A DNA stretch of 24,841 nt, taken from NCBI GenBank assembly GCA_023429685.1, contig JAEZDF010000149.1, positions 1 to 24,841 of the forward strand. Direction: 5' to 3'. Positions 1 to 6,102 of this stretch are shown piece after piece. Source of the stretch: Bacillota bacterium (GTDB lineage: Bacteria > Bacillota > Clostridia > Oscillospirales > Ruminococcaceae). Position 1 is the stretch's first letter. Every line of letters starts with the position of its first letter. The position numbers and the translations under genes are program-made. A model generated the notes under the pieces. The model was not told the DNA's origin. It searched no databases and saw only the letters and a list, made by a program, of their open reading frames with translations.

Positions 1-236
1 AACAGCTCCTTGTAGTTAAGCACATAGTGCGGGATGCCTATTTTGTCGCATACCATGCGCGCGTCGTTTACATCGTCTGCCGAGCAGCAGCTCGACTGAC
101 CGCACACGCCAAGGTCGCTTTCATTAAAAAGGCGAAAGGTGGCACCCACCACCTCAAACCCCTGCTGTTTAAGCACAAGCGCCGCTACCGAGCTGTCTAC
201 CCCGCCGCTCATGCCGATCATTACCCGCTTTGCCAT
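1..236 (-). CDS. mnmA: tRNA 2-thiouridylase MnmA, N-terminal part (gene runs off the window)
   Basis: The first 78 codons encode a protein that begins MAKRVMIGMSGGVDSSVAAL. The SGGVDSS motif is the PP-loop ATP-binding signature of MnmA, which thiolates U34 of Lys, Glu and Gln tRNAs in the cytoplasm using sulfur relayed from a cysteine desulfurase. Further on, SSCCSADDVNDARMVCDKIG and HYVLNYKEL match the conserved MnmA segment after the PP loop. The ATG at 236-234 follows a purine-rich Shine-Dalgarno (AAAGGGGGGAG). The gene lies downstream of a strong terminator at 287-325, so it probably has its own promoter in the short gap, although I could not point to clear hexamers. The catalytic cysteines further into the protein cannot be checked because the gene is cut by the window edge. 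Confidence 0.93.
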   Translation of the reverse strand, partial: MAKRVMIGMSGGVDSSVAALVLKQQGFEVVGATFRLFNESDLGVCGQSSCCSADDVNDARMVCDKIGIPHYVLNYKEL

Positions 237-286
237 TCGTGCGCTCCCCCCTTTCCCAAACCGAAAAGCCTGTTCGCTTGTCGGCT

Positions 287-325
287 AAACAAAACAGACC
301 AAACGGTACGCCGTTTGGTCTGTTT
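287..325 (-). terminator. Rho-independent terminator after the CD1247-type gene
   Basis: A perfect 15-bp stem (AAACAGACCAAACGG paired with its reverse complement) closes a 4-nt loop at 292-325. On the minus strand it is followed by a U-rich tail (TTTTGTTT at 287-294). It sits 48 bases downstream of the stop of the CD1247-type gene and so probably ends the efp transcript before mnmA. The plus-strand side has only a short T run, so any bidirectional activity would be weaker. Confidence 0.9.
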
Positions 326-373
326 ATACCATAAATTATCGTACCAGCCGTACGTCAGGGATGTAGCGAATGC

Positions 374-826
374 TTAGTCCTTGTGATTGCAGTCGCAGTT
401 TTCATCCTCGCAGCACTCATCGTCAAAATCAAACTCGAGCTTTTCGCCGCAGCCGGGGCAGTCGATTACGCCTTCCTCCAGCATTGCTTCGTTGATGCAG
501 ATGGTATCTCCGCAGCTTGGGCAAACAACCTCGTACAGGCTGTCTTCGTCGTCATCACAGTCGCAGCCGCAACCGCAGTCGTCATCATCGTAGTCCTCGT
601 CTTCCATCTCGTAGAAATCTTCCTCGAGCAGACCAAGGTCTTCGTCAATGGCATCCACATGATCATACAGCTCGCTGAGCTCGTCCTGTGTATCTGCAAG
701 GTCGGTCGCAAGATCGTCGAGCACCTCAAGCATCGCCTTAAGCACCTTGCTCTCGTTGGTAGAGCCGTCCATGCCCAAACCTTCCATCAAACCTTTGATA
801 TATGCCACACGTTCTAAAGCAGTCAT
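374..826 (-). CDS. CD1247-type acidic, cysteine-rich putative metal-binding protein
   Basis: The 150-residue protein has an N-terminal helical domain (MTALERVAYIKGLMEGLGMD, then KVLKAMLEVLDDLA). I recognise this as the 'CD1247 N-terminal domain' of Clostridia proteins encoded next to efp. A very acidic linker follows (about 60-100). It is interrupted by a CGCGCDC run at 84-90, then a zinc-ribbon-like part with CPSC at 102-105 and CPGC at 123-126, and a CC...CDC tail at 138-146: 13 cysteines in all. The start is placed at 826 because AGGAGG at 836-841 is correctly spaced for that ATG; an upstream ATG at 856 overlaps no better signal. No function is established for the family that I know of. 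Metal binding is inferred from the cysteine pairs. The gene follows efp after 53 bases and probably shares its transcript. Confidence 0.85.
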   Translation of the reverse strand: MTALERVAYIKGLMEGLGMDGSTNESKVLKAMLEVLDDLATDLADTQDELSELYDHVDAIDEDLGLLEEDFYEMEDEDYDDDDCGCGCDCDDDEDSLYEVVCPSCGDTICINEAMLEEGVIDCPGCGEKLEFDFDDECCEDENCDCNHKD

Positions 827-879
827 TTTCGTCAGCCTCCTTTTTTGTTTATCCATAGAAATCTATTACAGTATTGACA

Positions 880-1437
880 CTACGCTCTTTCCATATACTC
901 GCCGACGCGGGTATCTACGCGAATGACTTCGCCTTCGTTGATAAACAGCGGCACGCGAATCTCTGCGCCCGTCTCAAGCACCGCAAGCTTCATTGTGTTG
1001 GTGGCGGTGTCGCCCTTTATGCCCGGCTCGGTGTGCGTTATTTTAAGTTCTGCAAAGAAGGGGGGCTCTACGCCGAACACGCTGCCTTTATAGGAAAGCA
1101 CCATCACGTCGGTGTTCTCTTTTACAAACTTAAAGTTATCGCCAAGTGTGCCTGCACCGATGGGGATCTGCTCGTATGACTCGTTATCCATAAAGTAATA
1201 CAGGTCACCCTCGTTATACAGATACTGCATGCTGCGCCTTTCGATATGCGCGGTGGGGAATTTTTCGTTGGGGCTAAAGGTTTTTTCTACCACGGAGCCC
1301 GTAATGACGTTTCTGATCTTTGTGCGAACAAAAGCGGCGCCTTTACCGGGCTTCACATGCTGAAACTCGATAATCTGTACAACGTTGCCATCCATGTCAA
1401 ATGTAACGCCGTTTCTAAACTCACCTGCTGAAACCAT
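880..1437 (-). CDS. efp: Translation elongation factor P
   Basis: The 185-residue protein has the usual EF-P length and three beta-barrel domains, beginning MVSAGEFRNGVTFDMDGNVV. EF-P binds between the ribosomal P and E sites and relieves stalling at polyproline. The tip loop of domain I reads KPGKGAAFVRTKIRN, so the residue that is post-translationally modified in many bacteria is Lys32. The sequence does not reveal which modification is used, and no modification gene is in the window. A Shine-Dalgarno GGAGGG at 1447-1452 is well placed for the ATG at 1437. The gene follows an M24 peptidase gene across an AT-rich 150-base gap that may hold a promoter. The order aroQ, M24 peptidase, efp is the same as yqhS-yqhT-efp in Bacillus subtilis. 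Confidence 0.97.
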   Translation of the reverse strand: MVSAGEFRNGVTFDMDGNVVQIIEFQHVKPGKGAAFVRTKIRNVITGSVVEKTFSPNEKFPTAHIERRSMQYLYNEGDLYYFMDNESYEQIPIGAGTLGDNFKFVKENTDVMVLSYKGSVFGVEPPFFAELKITHTEPGIKGDTATNTMKLAVLETGAEIRVPLFINEGEVIRVDTRVGEYMERA

Positions 1438-1521
1438 ATAATGTAACCCTCCATCAATTTCAGTGTCACAAAACGCATTGCAAGCACTGGATAATTGGTC
1501 GTTAGTCTATAACATTCTAAG

Positions 1522-1548
1522 TTTATATGATAACACTAAACTTTTCAA
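1522..1548 (-). promoter_or_regulatory. Possible sigma-A promoter for efp
   Basis: On the minus strand TTGAAA (1543-1548) is followed by TATAAA (1522-1527) with a 15-base spacer, shorter than the usual 17. A second choice, TTATCA with TATAGA slightly downstream, cannot be excluded. The region is AT-rich and lies in the only sizeable gap between the M24 peptidase and efp. An 8-bp inverted repeat (1530-1555) overlaps the candidate -35 box. Confidence 0.35.
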
Positions 1549-1587
1549 GTGTTATTTTTTATTTTCGCTGTTTTGTGCGTATTTTCT

Positions 1588-2658
1588 TTACAATAGCAAC
1601 AACTCTTTCGGGCTTTTCGTAAAGTTATCAAAGCCATCCTCGGTAACCACGCCAAAATCCTCGATTCGAACACCAAACTGCCCCGCCAGATAGATGCCCG
1701 GCTCCACGGTCATCACCGTGCCTGCGGGGGCATTTTCGTCACACACCGGCGAAAAACGCGGGTTTTCGTGTATCTCGACGCCGACGCTGTGCCCAAGCCC
1801 GTGCCCAAAGCACCCCTCGTAGCCTGCGTTGTAGATGATGTCTCTTGCTATTTTGTCCATTGCAGCGCAGTTTACGCCCGCCTTAATCTGCGCAAGCACC
1901 GCTTTTTGCGCGGCAAGCACCGTATCGTAAACGCGGCGCTGCTTGTCGTCTACCTGCCCGAGTGCCACCGTGCGGGTCATATCGGAATGGTAGCCGTCTA
2001 CCACTGCGCCAAAGTCCATAGTAACAAAATCGCCGTGCTGTAAAACCGTATTGCCGGGTACCCCGTGCGGCAGCGAGCTGTTCTTGCCCGCGACCACAAT
2101 AAAGTCAAACGACGCCGCCTCCGCGCCCTGCCTGCGGATGTAAAGCTCCATATCAAGCGCAATCTCCCGCTCGGTTTTTCCGGCGGCGATACGGGGCAGG
2201 ATGTACGAAAACGTCTCGTCGGTCAGCCGCTGCGCCTCTTTTAGGCTTGCAATCTCGCGCGCGTCCTTCACAGCGCGCTGGGCGCGAATCGCATCGTCCA
2301 GCTCGCTTGTTTGGATGAGCTGCGCACTCGACAGCATGCGCTCGATCCGCGCCGCGTCGCGCAGGGTGACATAGCTCGTCTCGACCGCGGCGGTTTTAAC
2401 GTTGTGGCGGTCACACAGCTCTCGCACCTGCGCGTAGATATCATCCTGCAGCAAAACCTCGGCACCCTTTACCTTGGCGCGCGCCGTTTCGATGTAACGA
2501 AAGTCGATGATAAAATACGCCTTCTCGCTCGTGACAAACAAAAGCCCCGCGTCGTGCGTATCAAACCCAAGATAATACCTGCGGTTGGGGCCCGATACTA
2601 TGACGGCAGCGTCTATGCCCTTAGGCATCATACCTATCAGTGTTTTTAGTTTTTGCAT
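1588..2658 (-). CDS. yqhT: M24 family Xaa-Pro aminopeptidase/dipeptidase (YqhT-like)
   Basis: The 356-residue cytoplasmic metallopeptidase has an N-terminal creatinase-like domain (about 1-125) and a C-terminal pita-bread catalytic domain. The five expected metal ligands are visible: Asp215 and Asp226 (MDFGAVVDGYHSDMTRT), His290 (GHGLGHSVGVEIHENPR), Glu319 (MTVEPGIYL) and Glu333 (GVRIEDFGVV). His198 in LPHGVPG is the expected proton shuttle. The family removes N-terminal residues preceding proline or cleaves X-Pro dipeptides; exact specificity cannot be read from sequence. The ATG at 2658 has AAGGTGAT upstream. It is the positional and family counterpart of B. subtilis yqhT, just upstream of efp, but here it is separated from aroQ by an AT-rich orphan gene. 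Confidence 0.93.
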   Translation of the reverse strand: MQKLKTLIGMMPKGIDAAVIVSGPNRRYYLGFDTHDAGLLFVTSEKAYFIIDFRYIETARAKVKGAEVLLQDDIYAQVRELCDRHNVKTAAVETSYVTLRDAARIERMLSSAQLIQTSELDDAIRAQRAVKDAREIASLKEAQRLTDETFSYILPRIAAGKTEREIALDMELYIRRQGAEAASFDFIVVAGKNSSLPHGVPGNTVLQHGDFVTMDFGAVVDGYHSDMTRTVALGQVDDKQRRVYDTVLAAQKAVLAQIKAGVNCAAMDKIARDIIYNAGYEGCFGHGLGHSVGVEIHENPRFSPVCDENAPAGTVMTVEPGIYLAGQFGVRIEDFGVVTEDGFDNFTKSPKELLLL

Positions 2659-2724
2659 ATACTCATCACCTTGTATTGGTCTATAAGCTTCTATTTATTG
2701 ACTAACACATTTTTCTAATATCAA

Positions 2725-3306
2725 TCAGCTTCCGATAAAGACATATCCATTAACAATTGTTAAACTACCATTTATAGTTCTTTCGACATTGTTACAATCT
2801 TTAAATATAGTAACCGTTTTCTTTATTCCGTTTTTATCTATATATGTTATATAGTTACATCCCCTAAACACGATTTTGTAGTATCCCTTTTTACTCATTA
2901 CTAAATCAGATATTTTTTCCTTACTTTTATTTCTAAGCTTTTGTTTATACTCTTTTTGCAACTCTAAATATTTATTTTTTGCAAGCTGGATAATATCTTT
3001 ATGTCTCTCTTTAAAGTGTATATAATCGCTTTCTGAAACCACATGTTTTAATTCAATAAATATTGGCAATGTAAGATTATTACTCGATTCCAGCATCTTT
3101 TTCAAATAATTCTTTTGATAAAATATCCCCTCATATCTACCATTACCTTTGATATTCTCAGGGCATCCACCAAATTGAGGCGATTTGCATTGCCCACAAA
3201 TTGGGCAGATTAGCCATCCGCAAGTTGCACAATTCCAGCAAAATTCAGCAGAAATAGACTTTGTACAAAACCAACATACATTTTGATACACCTTTTTATT
3301 ATCCAT
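2725..3306 (-). CDS. Uncharacterised AT-rich gene: N-terminal cysteine-rich (zinc-finger-like) protein
   Basis: I do not recognise this 193-residue protein. Its first 48 residues hold nine cysteines, as CWFC (11-14), CWNCATC (23-29), CPICGQC (34-40) and Cys48, a layout that suggests two zinc sites. A basic, lysine-rich helical middle (about 95-135) follows, then a beta-rich C-terminal part (about 140-193; YYKIVFRGCNYITYIDKNG, then SLTIVNGYVFIGS). No signal peptide or membrane segment is visible. GAAAGGG lies just upstream of the ATG at 3306. Composition is strikingly unlike the neighbours: two 60-base stretches I counted are about 25-27% GC, against about 62% in a stretch of the adjacent peptidase gene. 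It splits the conserved aroQ-yqhT-efp order, which suggests horizontal gain. Nucleic-acid binding is possible from the fingers and basic helix, but this is only inference. Confidence 0.8.
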   Translation of the reverse strand: MDNKKVYQNVCWFCTKSISAEFCWNCATCGWLICPICGQCKSPQFGGCPENIKGNGRYEGIFYQKNYLKKMLESSNNLTLPIFIELKHVVSESDYIHFKERHKDIIQLAKNKYLELQKEYKQKLRNKSKEKISDLVMSKKGYYKIVFRGCNYITYIDKNGIKKTVTIFKDCNNVERTINGSLTIVNGYVFIGS

Positions 3307-3335
3307 ACAAACCCTTTCTTTAACGAAACAAAGTG

Positions 3336-3363
3336 TGTATAGCGACTCGTAGCAAAACGTAAA
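3336..3363 (-). promoter_or_regulatory. Possible promoter of the AT-rich orphan gene
   Basis: On the minus strand TTTACG (3358-3363) and TATACA (3336-3341) are separated by 16 bases, 30 bases upstream of the start codon. Each hexamer matches four of six sigma-A consensus positions. Upstream, at 3378-3394, lies an AT-only hairpin (TAGATTT, three bases, AAATCTA) just after the aroQ stop. It has no U tract and is not a convincing terminator. Confidence 0.35.
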
Positions 3364-3396
3364 ATTCAGACGAATACTAGATTTTTTAAATCTATA

Positions 3397-3843
3397 CTAC
3401 CTATTCCCCACTTTTATCAAAAGTGCGTCCACCGCCAACAAGTAGGACGCGGGCGCGCCAAAGCCGCTGATGTGACCGATGCACACCTCGCTGAGCACCG
3501 AGTGGGCGCGAAACCCGTCACGCGCAAAGATGTTGGAGATATGCACCTCCACCACCGGCAGCTCTACCGCCTCGATGGCGTCGCGGATGGCGTAGCTGTA
3601 GTGGGTGTATGCGCCCGCGTTGAGTATCACGCCGAGATATGCACCCCGCGCCTCGTGCAGACGGTCGATGAGTGCGCCCTCATGGTTGCTCTGGAAAAAA
3701 TCGCAGGTAAGCCCTTTTTTAGCCGCATACGCCGAAATCTGCTCGTTAATCTCTGCAAGGGTTGTGTTGCCGTAGATCTCCGGCTTGCGGGTGCCGGTCA
3801 GGTTGAGATTCGGACCGTTGAGTACCAGTACCTTTGTGTTCAT
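3397..3843 (-). CDS. aroQ: Type II 3-dehydroquinate dehydratase
   Basis: The 148-residue enzyme matches the normal length of AroQ, which dehydrates 3-dehydroquinate to 3-dehydroshikimate in the shikimate pathway and assembles as a dodecamer. Visible signatures are LVLNGPNLNLTGTRKPEIYG with Arg19 and catalytic Tyr24, FFQSNHEGALIDRLHEA, LNAGAYTHYSYAIRDA with Asn76, and VEVHISNIFARDGFRAHSV with catalytic His101 and Arg112. GHISGFG ends the active-site region. GAAAGGA precedes the ATG at 3843. It follows the TIM-barrel gene after 43 bases and probably shares its transcript. In B. subtilis the next gene would be yqhT; here the AT-rich orphan gene intervenes. Confidence 0.96.
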   Translation of the reverse strand: MNTKVLVLNGPNLNLTGTRKPEIYGNTTLAEINEQISAYAAKKGLTCDFFQSNHEGALIDRLHEARGAYLGVILNAGAYTHYSYAIRDAIEAVELPVVEVHISNIFARDGFRAHSVLSEVCIGHISGFGAPASYLLAVDALLIKVGNR

Positions 3844-3886
3844 ACATTTTGTCCTTTCATTCTACGCAGACCGACTGCCGTTTGAT

Positions 3887-4747
3887 TTACCCCTTGACAA
3901 CCGCCTCGTAGATGTCCCTCATCGCCTTTGCATCCTCCGCCTGCGTACCGTCCGACTCGCAGATGATGGTAGGCGAGCAGTTCTTTTTCGCCATCAGCTC
4001 CGCCACCGGCTCAAAATCCGGACCGTATACGGTGTCTTCAAACGTCAGGTGCCGTTTCTCCCCGCCGTTTTGGGTGTATTCGATCTTGGAAAAGTGGGCG
4101 TGGAATTCCCTAAGGCGCGAGAGCCCTAACCCGTTTTCTATCTTAGTAAATATGTCCTCGTAGTCCGAGAAGGTGCGCAACCCGCCGAGGGTGCGGGCAT
4201 TGAGATGCCCGAAGTCGATGCAGGGGATAAACCGCTCGTCTACCTTGCACAGCTCGATAACCTCCTCGAGCGTGCCAAGCTGGTTAATCTTGCCCATCGT
4301 CTCGGGGCAAAGCCGGATGTGGGACAGCCCTTGTTCGTCTAGTGCCAGTGCCGCTGTTTTTAAGGTTTCTTTTGCGTACTCGAGCGCCTGTTCTCGCGAA
4401 ATCTTGGATGCCGAGCCCGAATGCACGACCACACGCACCCCGCCCATTGCGTCCACCGCGTGTGCGCTTTGCAGGATGTAGCGAATCGAACCCAGGCGTT
4501 TTTCCTCCTCGACACTGGAAAGCGAGATGTAGTACGGCGAGTGCAGAGAAAGCTGAACCCCGTGCTCAGCCGCCTGCCTGCCCAGCGCCTTTGCGGAATC
4601 CTCCGATATCTTTACCCCGCGCCCGCACTGGTATTCGTAGGCATTCAGCCCCATCTTGACCACATAGCCGGGGATGTCGGTATTCTTTTTATACCCCATG
4701 GCGGCAAAGCTATCCGAGTTGCCGGCAGGACCAAAGTATACGCCCAT
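3887..4747 (-). CDS. Endonuclease IV-like TIM-barrel protein (AP endonuclease family 2)
   Basis: The 286-residue protein begins MGVYFGPAGNSDSF and has the xylose-isomerase-like TIM barrel of Nfo-type endonucleases. Expected metal ligands are His69 (LSLHSPYY), His109 (VVVHSGS), Glu149 (CPETMGK), Asp178 and His181 (CIDFGHLNAR), His216 (EFHAHF), His233 (EKRHLTFED) and Glu264 (IICESDG). The aspartate that pairs with His231 in E. coli Nfo is replaced by lysine (K-R-H), so eight of nine classic ligands remain. AP-site cleavage is the family expectation, not a certainty. The start at 4747 is chosen because AAAGGG lies about 8 bases upstream; a GTG at 4756 would sit directly on that site. It lies between yqeG and aroQ, probably in the same transcript. 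Confidence 0.87.
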   Translation of the reverse strand: MGVYFGPAGNSDSFAAMGYKKNTDIPGYVVKMGLNAYEYQCGRGVKISEDSAKALGRQAAEHGVQLSLHSPYYISLSSVEEEKRLGSIRYILQSAHAVDAMGGVRVVVHSGSASKISREQALEYAKETLKTAALALDEQGLSHIRLCPETMGKINQLGTLEEVIELCKVDERFIPCIDFGHLNARTLGGLRTFSDYEDIFTKIENGLGLSRLREFHAHFSKIEYTQNGGEKRHLTFEDTVYGPDFEPVAELMAKKNCSPTIICESDGTQAEDAKAMRDIYEAVVKG

Positions 4748-4768
4748 ATTCGTCACCCTTTATTGTGG

Positions 4769-4787
4769 GTGCGCCAAGGCGGCGCAC
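4769..4787 (-). other. GC-rich hairpin upstream of the TIM-barrel gene
   Basis: GTGCGCC pairs with GGCGCAC across a 5-base loop. It lies between the yqeG stop and the Shine-Dalgarno of the TIM-barrel gene. Neither strand has a U tract after it, so it does not look like an intrinsic terminator. It may be an RNA-processing or stabilising hairpin. Confidence 0.5.
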
Positions 4788-4822
4788 GCCATAAAATAAG
4801 TCAAAGCGAAATCTAACCGCGT

Positions 4823-5332
4823 CTACGTCCGTTTTACTTTGTCACGGTAATAACGTTCGATGTACCGTTTTTCAAATCCGCGCTTAAAGCGAACCCACAG
4901 GTTAGTGTCCTGCTTTATGGGTAGTACCAGCACGGTCTTCATGCCCATCTTGTTTCCGCCAACGATATCGGTAAAGATCTGGTCGCCCACCACGGCAATC
5001 TCGCCTGTGGGGTGAGACAGCTGTGCCTGAGCGCGCAAAAAGCCGCCGCGCATCGGCTTTGCAGCAAAATGCACAAACGGCAGCCCGAGCTTGTTCGCAA
5101 ACGGCTCCACGCGAGCCTTTGTGTTGTTGGACAGGATAACCACCGGCACCTTAAGCTCGCTCATGTGCGCAAGCCACGGCACAACCTCTTTTTCGGGCAG
5201 CGGCGAACCGTGAGAGGACAGGGTATTGTCCACATCCACAATCAGCGCCTTTACACCCAAATCACGAAGCACCTGCGTGTCTATCTGCCATATTCTATCT
5301 ATGATTAGGTCTGGGATTGTGTTTTTCTTCAT
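4823..5332 (-). CDS. yqeG: YqeG family HAD IIIA-type phosphatase
   Basis: The 169-residue HAD hydrolase begins MKKNTIPDLIIDRIWQID. HAD motifs are in order: motif I VDVDNTLSS (nucleophile Asp33, acid/base Asp35), motif II ILSNN (about 66-70), motif III Lys92 in AAKPMRGG, and motif IV VVGDQIFTDI (Asp117, Asp122). The family is related to phosphatidylglycerophosphate phosphatases; the substrate in this organism is not shown by sequence. The start at 5332 is preferred over the ATG at 5365 because AAGGAAAGG (5339-5347) is 6 bases upstream of it. In B. subtilis yqeG precedes yqeH-aroE-yqeI-nadD-yqeK-rsfS; here yqeG is separated from that set and follows rpsU. The 158 bases between the rpsU terminator and this start contain two copies of CGGTTAAC (near 5374-5383 and 5453-5462) but no clear promoter. 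Confidence 0.92.
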   Translation of the reverse strand: MKKNTIPDLIIDRIWQIDTQVLRDLGVKALIVDVDNTLSSHGSPLPEKEVVPWLAHMSELKVPVVILSNNTKARVEPFANKLGLPFVHFAAKPMRGGFLRAQAQLSHPTGEIAVVGDQIFTDIVGGNKMGMKTVLVLPIKQDTNLWVRFKRGFEKRYIERYYRDKVKRT

Positions 5333-5490
5333 ACAGCGCCTTTCCTTGTGGTTAGCAATACCCAAAAATCACTCGGTTAACCGCAATAAGCTTATATCGA
5401 TAAAACCTAAGGTGTAGTTTCTAAACACAATAGTATTTGCAAAAAGACGAAGACGTTAACCGTAATTGGTTTGAATTAAATAAATAAACA

Positions 5491-5519
5491 AAAGAAAAAA
5501 GCGGGCTATGCGCCCGCTT
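5491..5519 (-). terminator. Rho-independent terminator of rpsU
   Basis: On the minus strand an 8-bp GC-rich stem (AAGCGGGC with GCCCGCTT, 5-base loop) is followed by TTTTTTCTTT (5491-5500). It begins 32 bases downstream of the rpsU stop and isolates rpsU from yqeG. Confidence 0.92.
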
Positions 5520-5551
5520 GTCTTTTCAGGTGGTAACAACCAGCCACAAGC

Positions 5552-5728
5552 TTATTTAAACTTGCGTTTACGCGCAGCCTCTGACTTCTTCTTGCGCTTT
5601 ACGGATGGTTTCTCGTAATGTTCTCTTTTGCGAACCTCCTGCAAAACGCCAGCTCTGGCGCACTGCCTTTTAAAGCGTCTAAGAGCGCTGTCGAGAGTTT
5701 CGTTATCTTTAATACGGATTTCAGCCAT
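5552..5728 (-). CDS. rpsU: 30S ribosomal protein S21
   Basis: This 58-residue, strongly basic protein begins MAEIRIKDNETLDSALRRFK, continues with RQCARAGVLQEVRKREHYEK, and ends in a lysine- and arginine-rich tail (RKRKFK). This matches bacterial S21, which sits on the 30S platform near the anti-Shine-Dalgarno region. Length is normal for Bacillota. The Shine-Dalgarno GGAGGGAGGG precedes the ATG at 5728 by about 8 bases. The gene is a one-gene transcription unit: a consensus promoter lies at 5819-5848 and a strong terminator at 5491-5519. The 5' UTR of about 85 bases has a small CCGC/GCGG hairpin just before the Shine-Dalgarno, which could be regulatory. Confidence 0.97.
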   Translation of the reverse strand: MAEIRIKDNETLDSALRRFKRQCARAGVLQEVRKREHYEKPSVKRKKKSEAARKRKFK

Positions 5729-5818
5729 TTCAAATTCCCTCCCTCCGCCACGCGGCAGGGTAATCTAAACCGTAAGCCCGAACCTAAAATCGACCCTACA
5801 TCTTTAGTAACAAGTGTA

Positions 5819-5848
5819 ATTATACAATGCGGTTTGCTGTTCTGTCAA
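5819..5848 (-). promoter_or_regulatory. Consensus sigma-A promoter of rpsU
   Basis: On the minus strand a perfect TTGACA (5843-5848) and a perfect TATAAT (5819-5824) are separated by 18 bases. Expected transcription start is near 5811, giving a leader of about 83 bases to the rpsU ATG. This is the strongest promoter I can see in the window. Confidence 0.88.
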
Positions 5849-5989
5849 TAGCTACAGCCCGATTGATGCGCGGTTTTTGTGTGATTTTCCTCAATTTGGC
5901 TTTCGAGTTTTGCCGCATGCCAATTTGATATCCACTGCAAAACAAGATATTGTATCCCAGCTCATACATCGTTGTGCACACATACAATA

Positions 5990-6093
5990 AGACCGTCGAT
6001 GCAATCAGCCATTTGCCCACCCTCTGGTGCAGACACTCCGTTGGTGGGCGGTCTATTTTGGGCAGACCGACAGGCTGACCCGTCGGTTAGCCC
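5990..6093 (-). other. Structured intergenic segment between leuS and rpsU
   Basis: The 374-base gap between leuS and rpsU contains the rpsU promoter and this segment, but no gene I would accept. Two hairpin regions are visible. The first is at 6060-6093: GGGC/GCCC plus ACCGAC/GTCGGT with a 10-base loop. The second is at 6015-6049: GCCCACC/GGTGGGC, and around it AGACCG (5990-5995) can pair with CGGTCT (6049-6054), sharing one base. On the minus strand there is no U tract, so these are not standard terminators of leuS. On the plus strand T-rich sequence follows at 6099-6109, six bases past the first hairpin. I recognise no known riboswitch or RNA family. The rest of the gap (5849-5989) shows nothing further. 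Confidence 0.45.
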
Positions 6094-6102
6094 TATGACT
6101 TT

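Noticed and set aside
383..817. A 144-codon plus-strand frame opposite the CD1247-type gene
   Set aside because: Its hydrophobic sequence is the antisense image of the acidic repeat-rich gene. The minus-strand frame has the Shine-Dalgarno and the family match.
844..872. Plus-strand promoter at the TTGACA near 866
   Set aside because: The nearest TATACT is only 14 bases downstream and no plus-strand gene follows.
3378..3394. Terminator after aroQ
   Set aside because: The hairpin is purely A/T apart from two G/C pairs and has no U tract after it on the minus strand.
5820..6020. A 66-codon minus-strand frame (GTG start) with a hydrophobic N-terminus between leuS and rpsU
   Set aside because: It has no properly spaced Shine-Dalgarno (the purine run touches the GTG), it runs into the rpsU promoter, and its start lies inside a stable hairpin. 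It is more likely chance.
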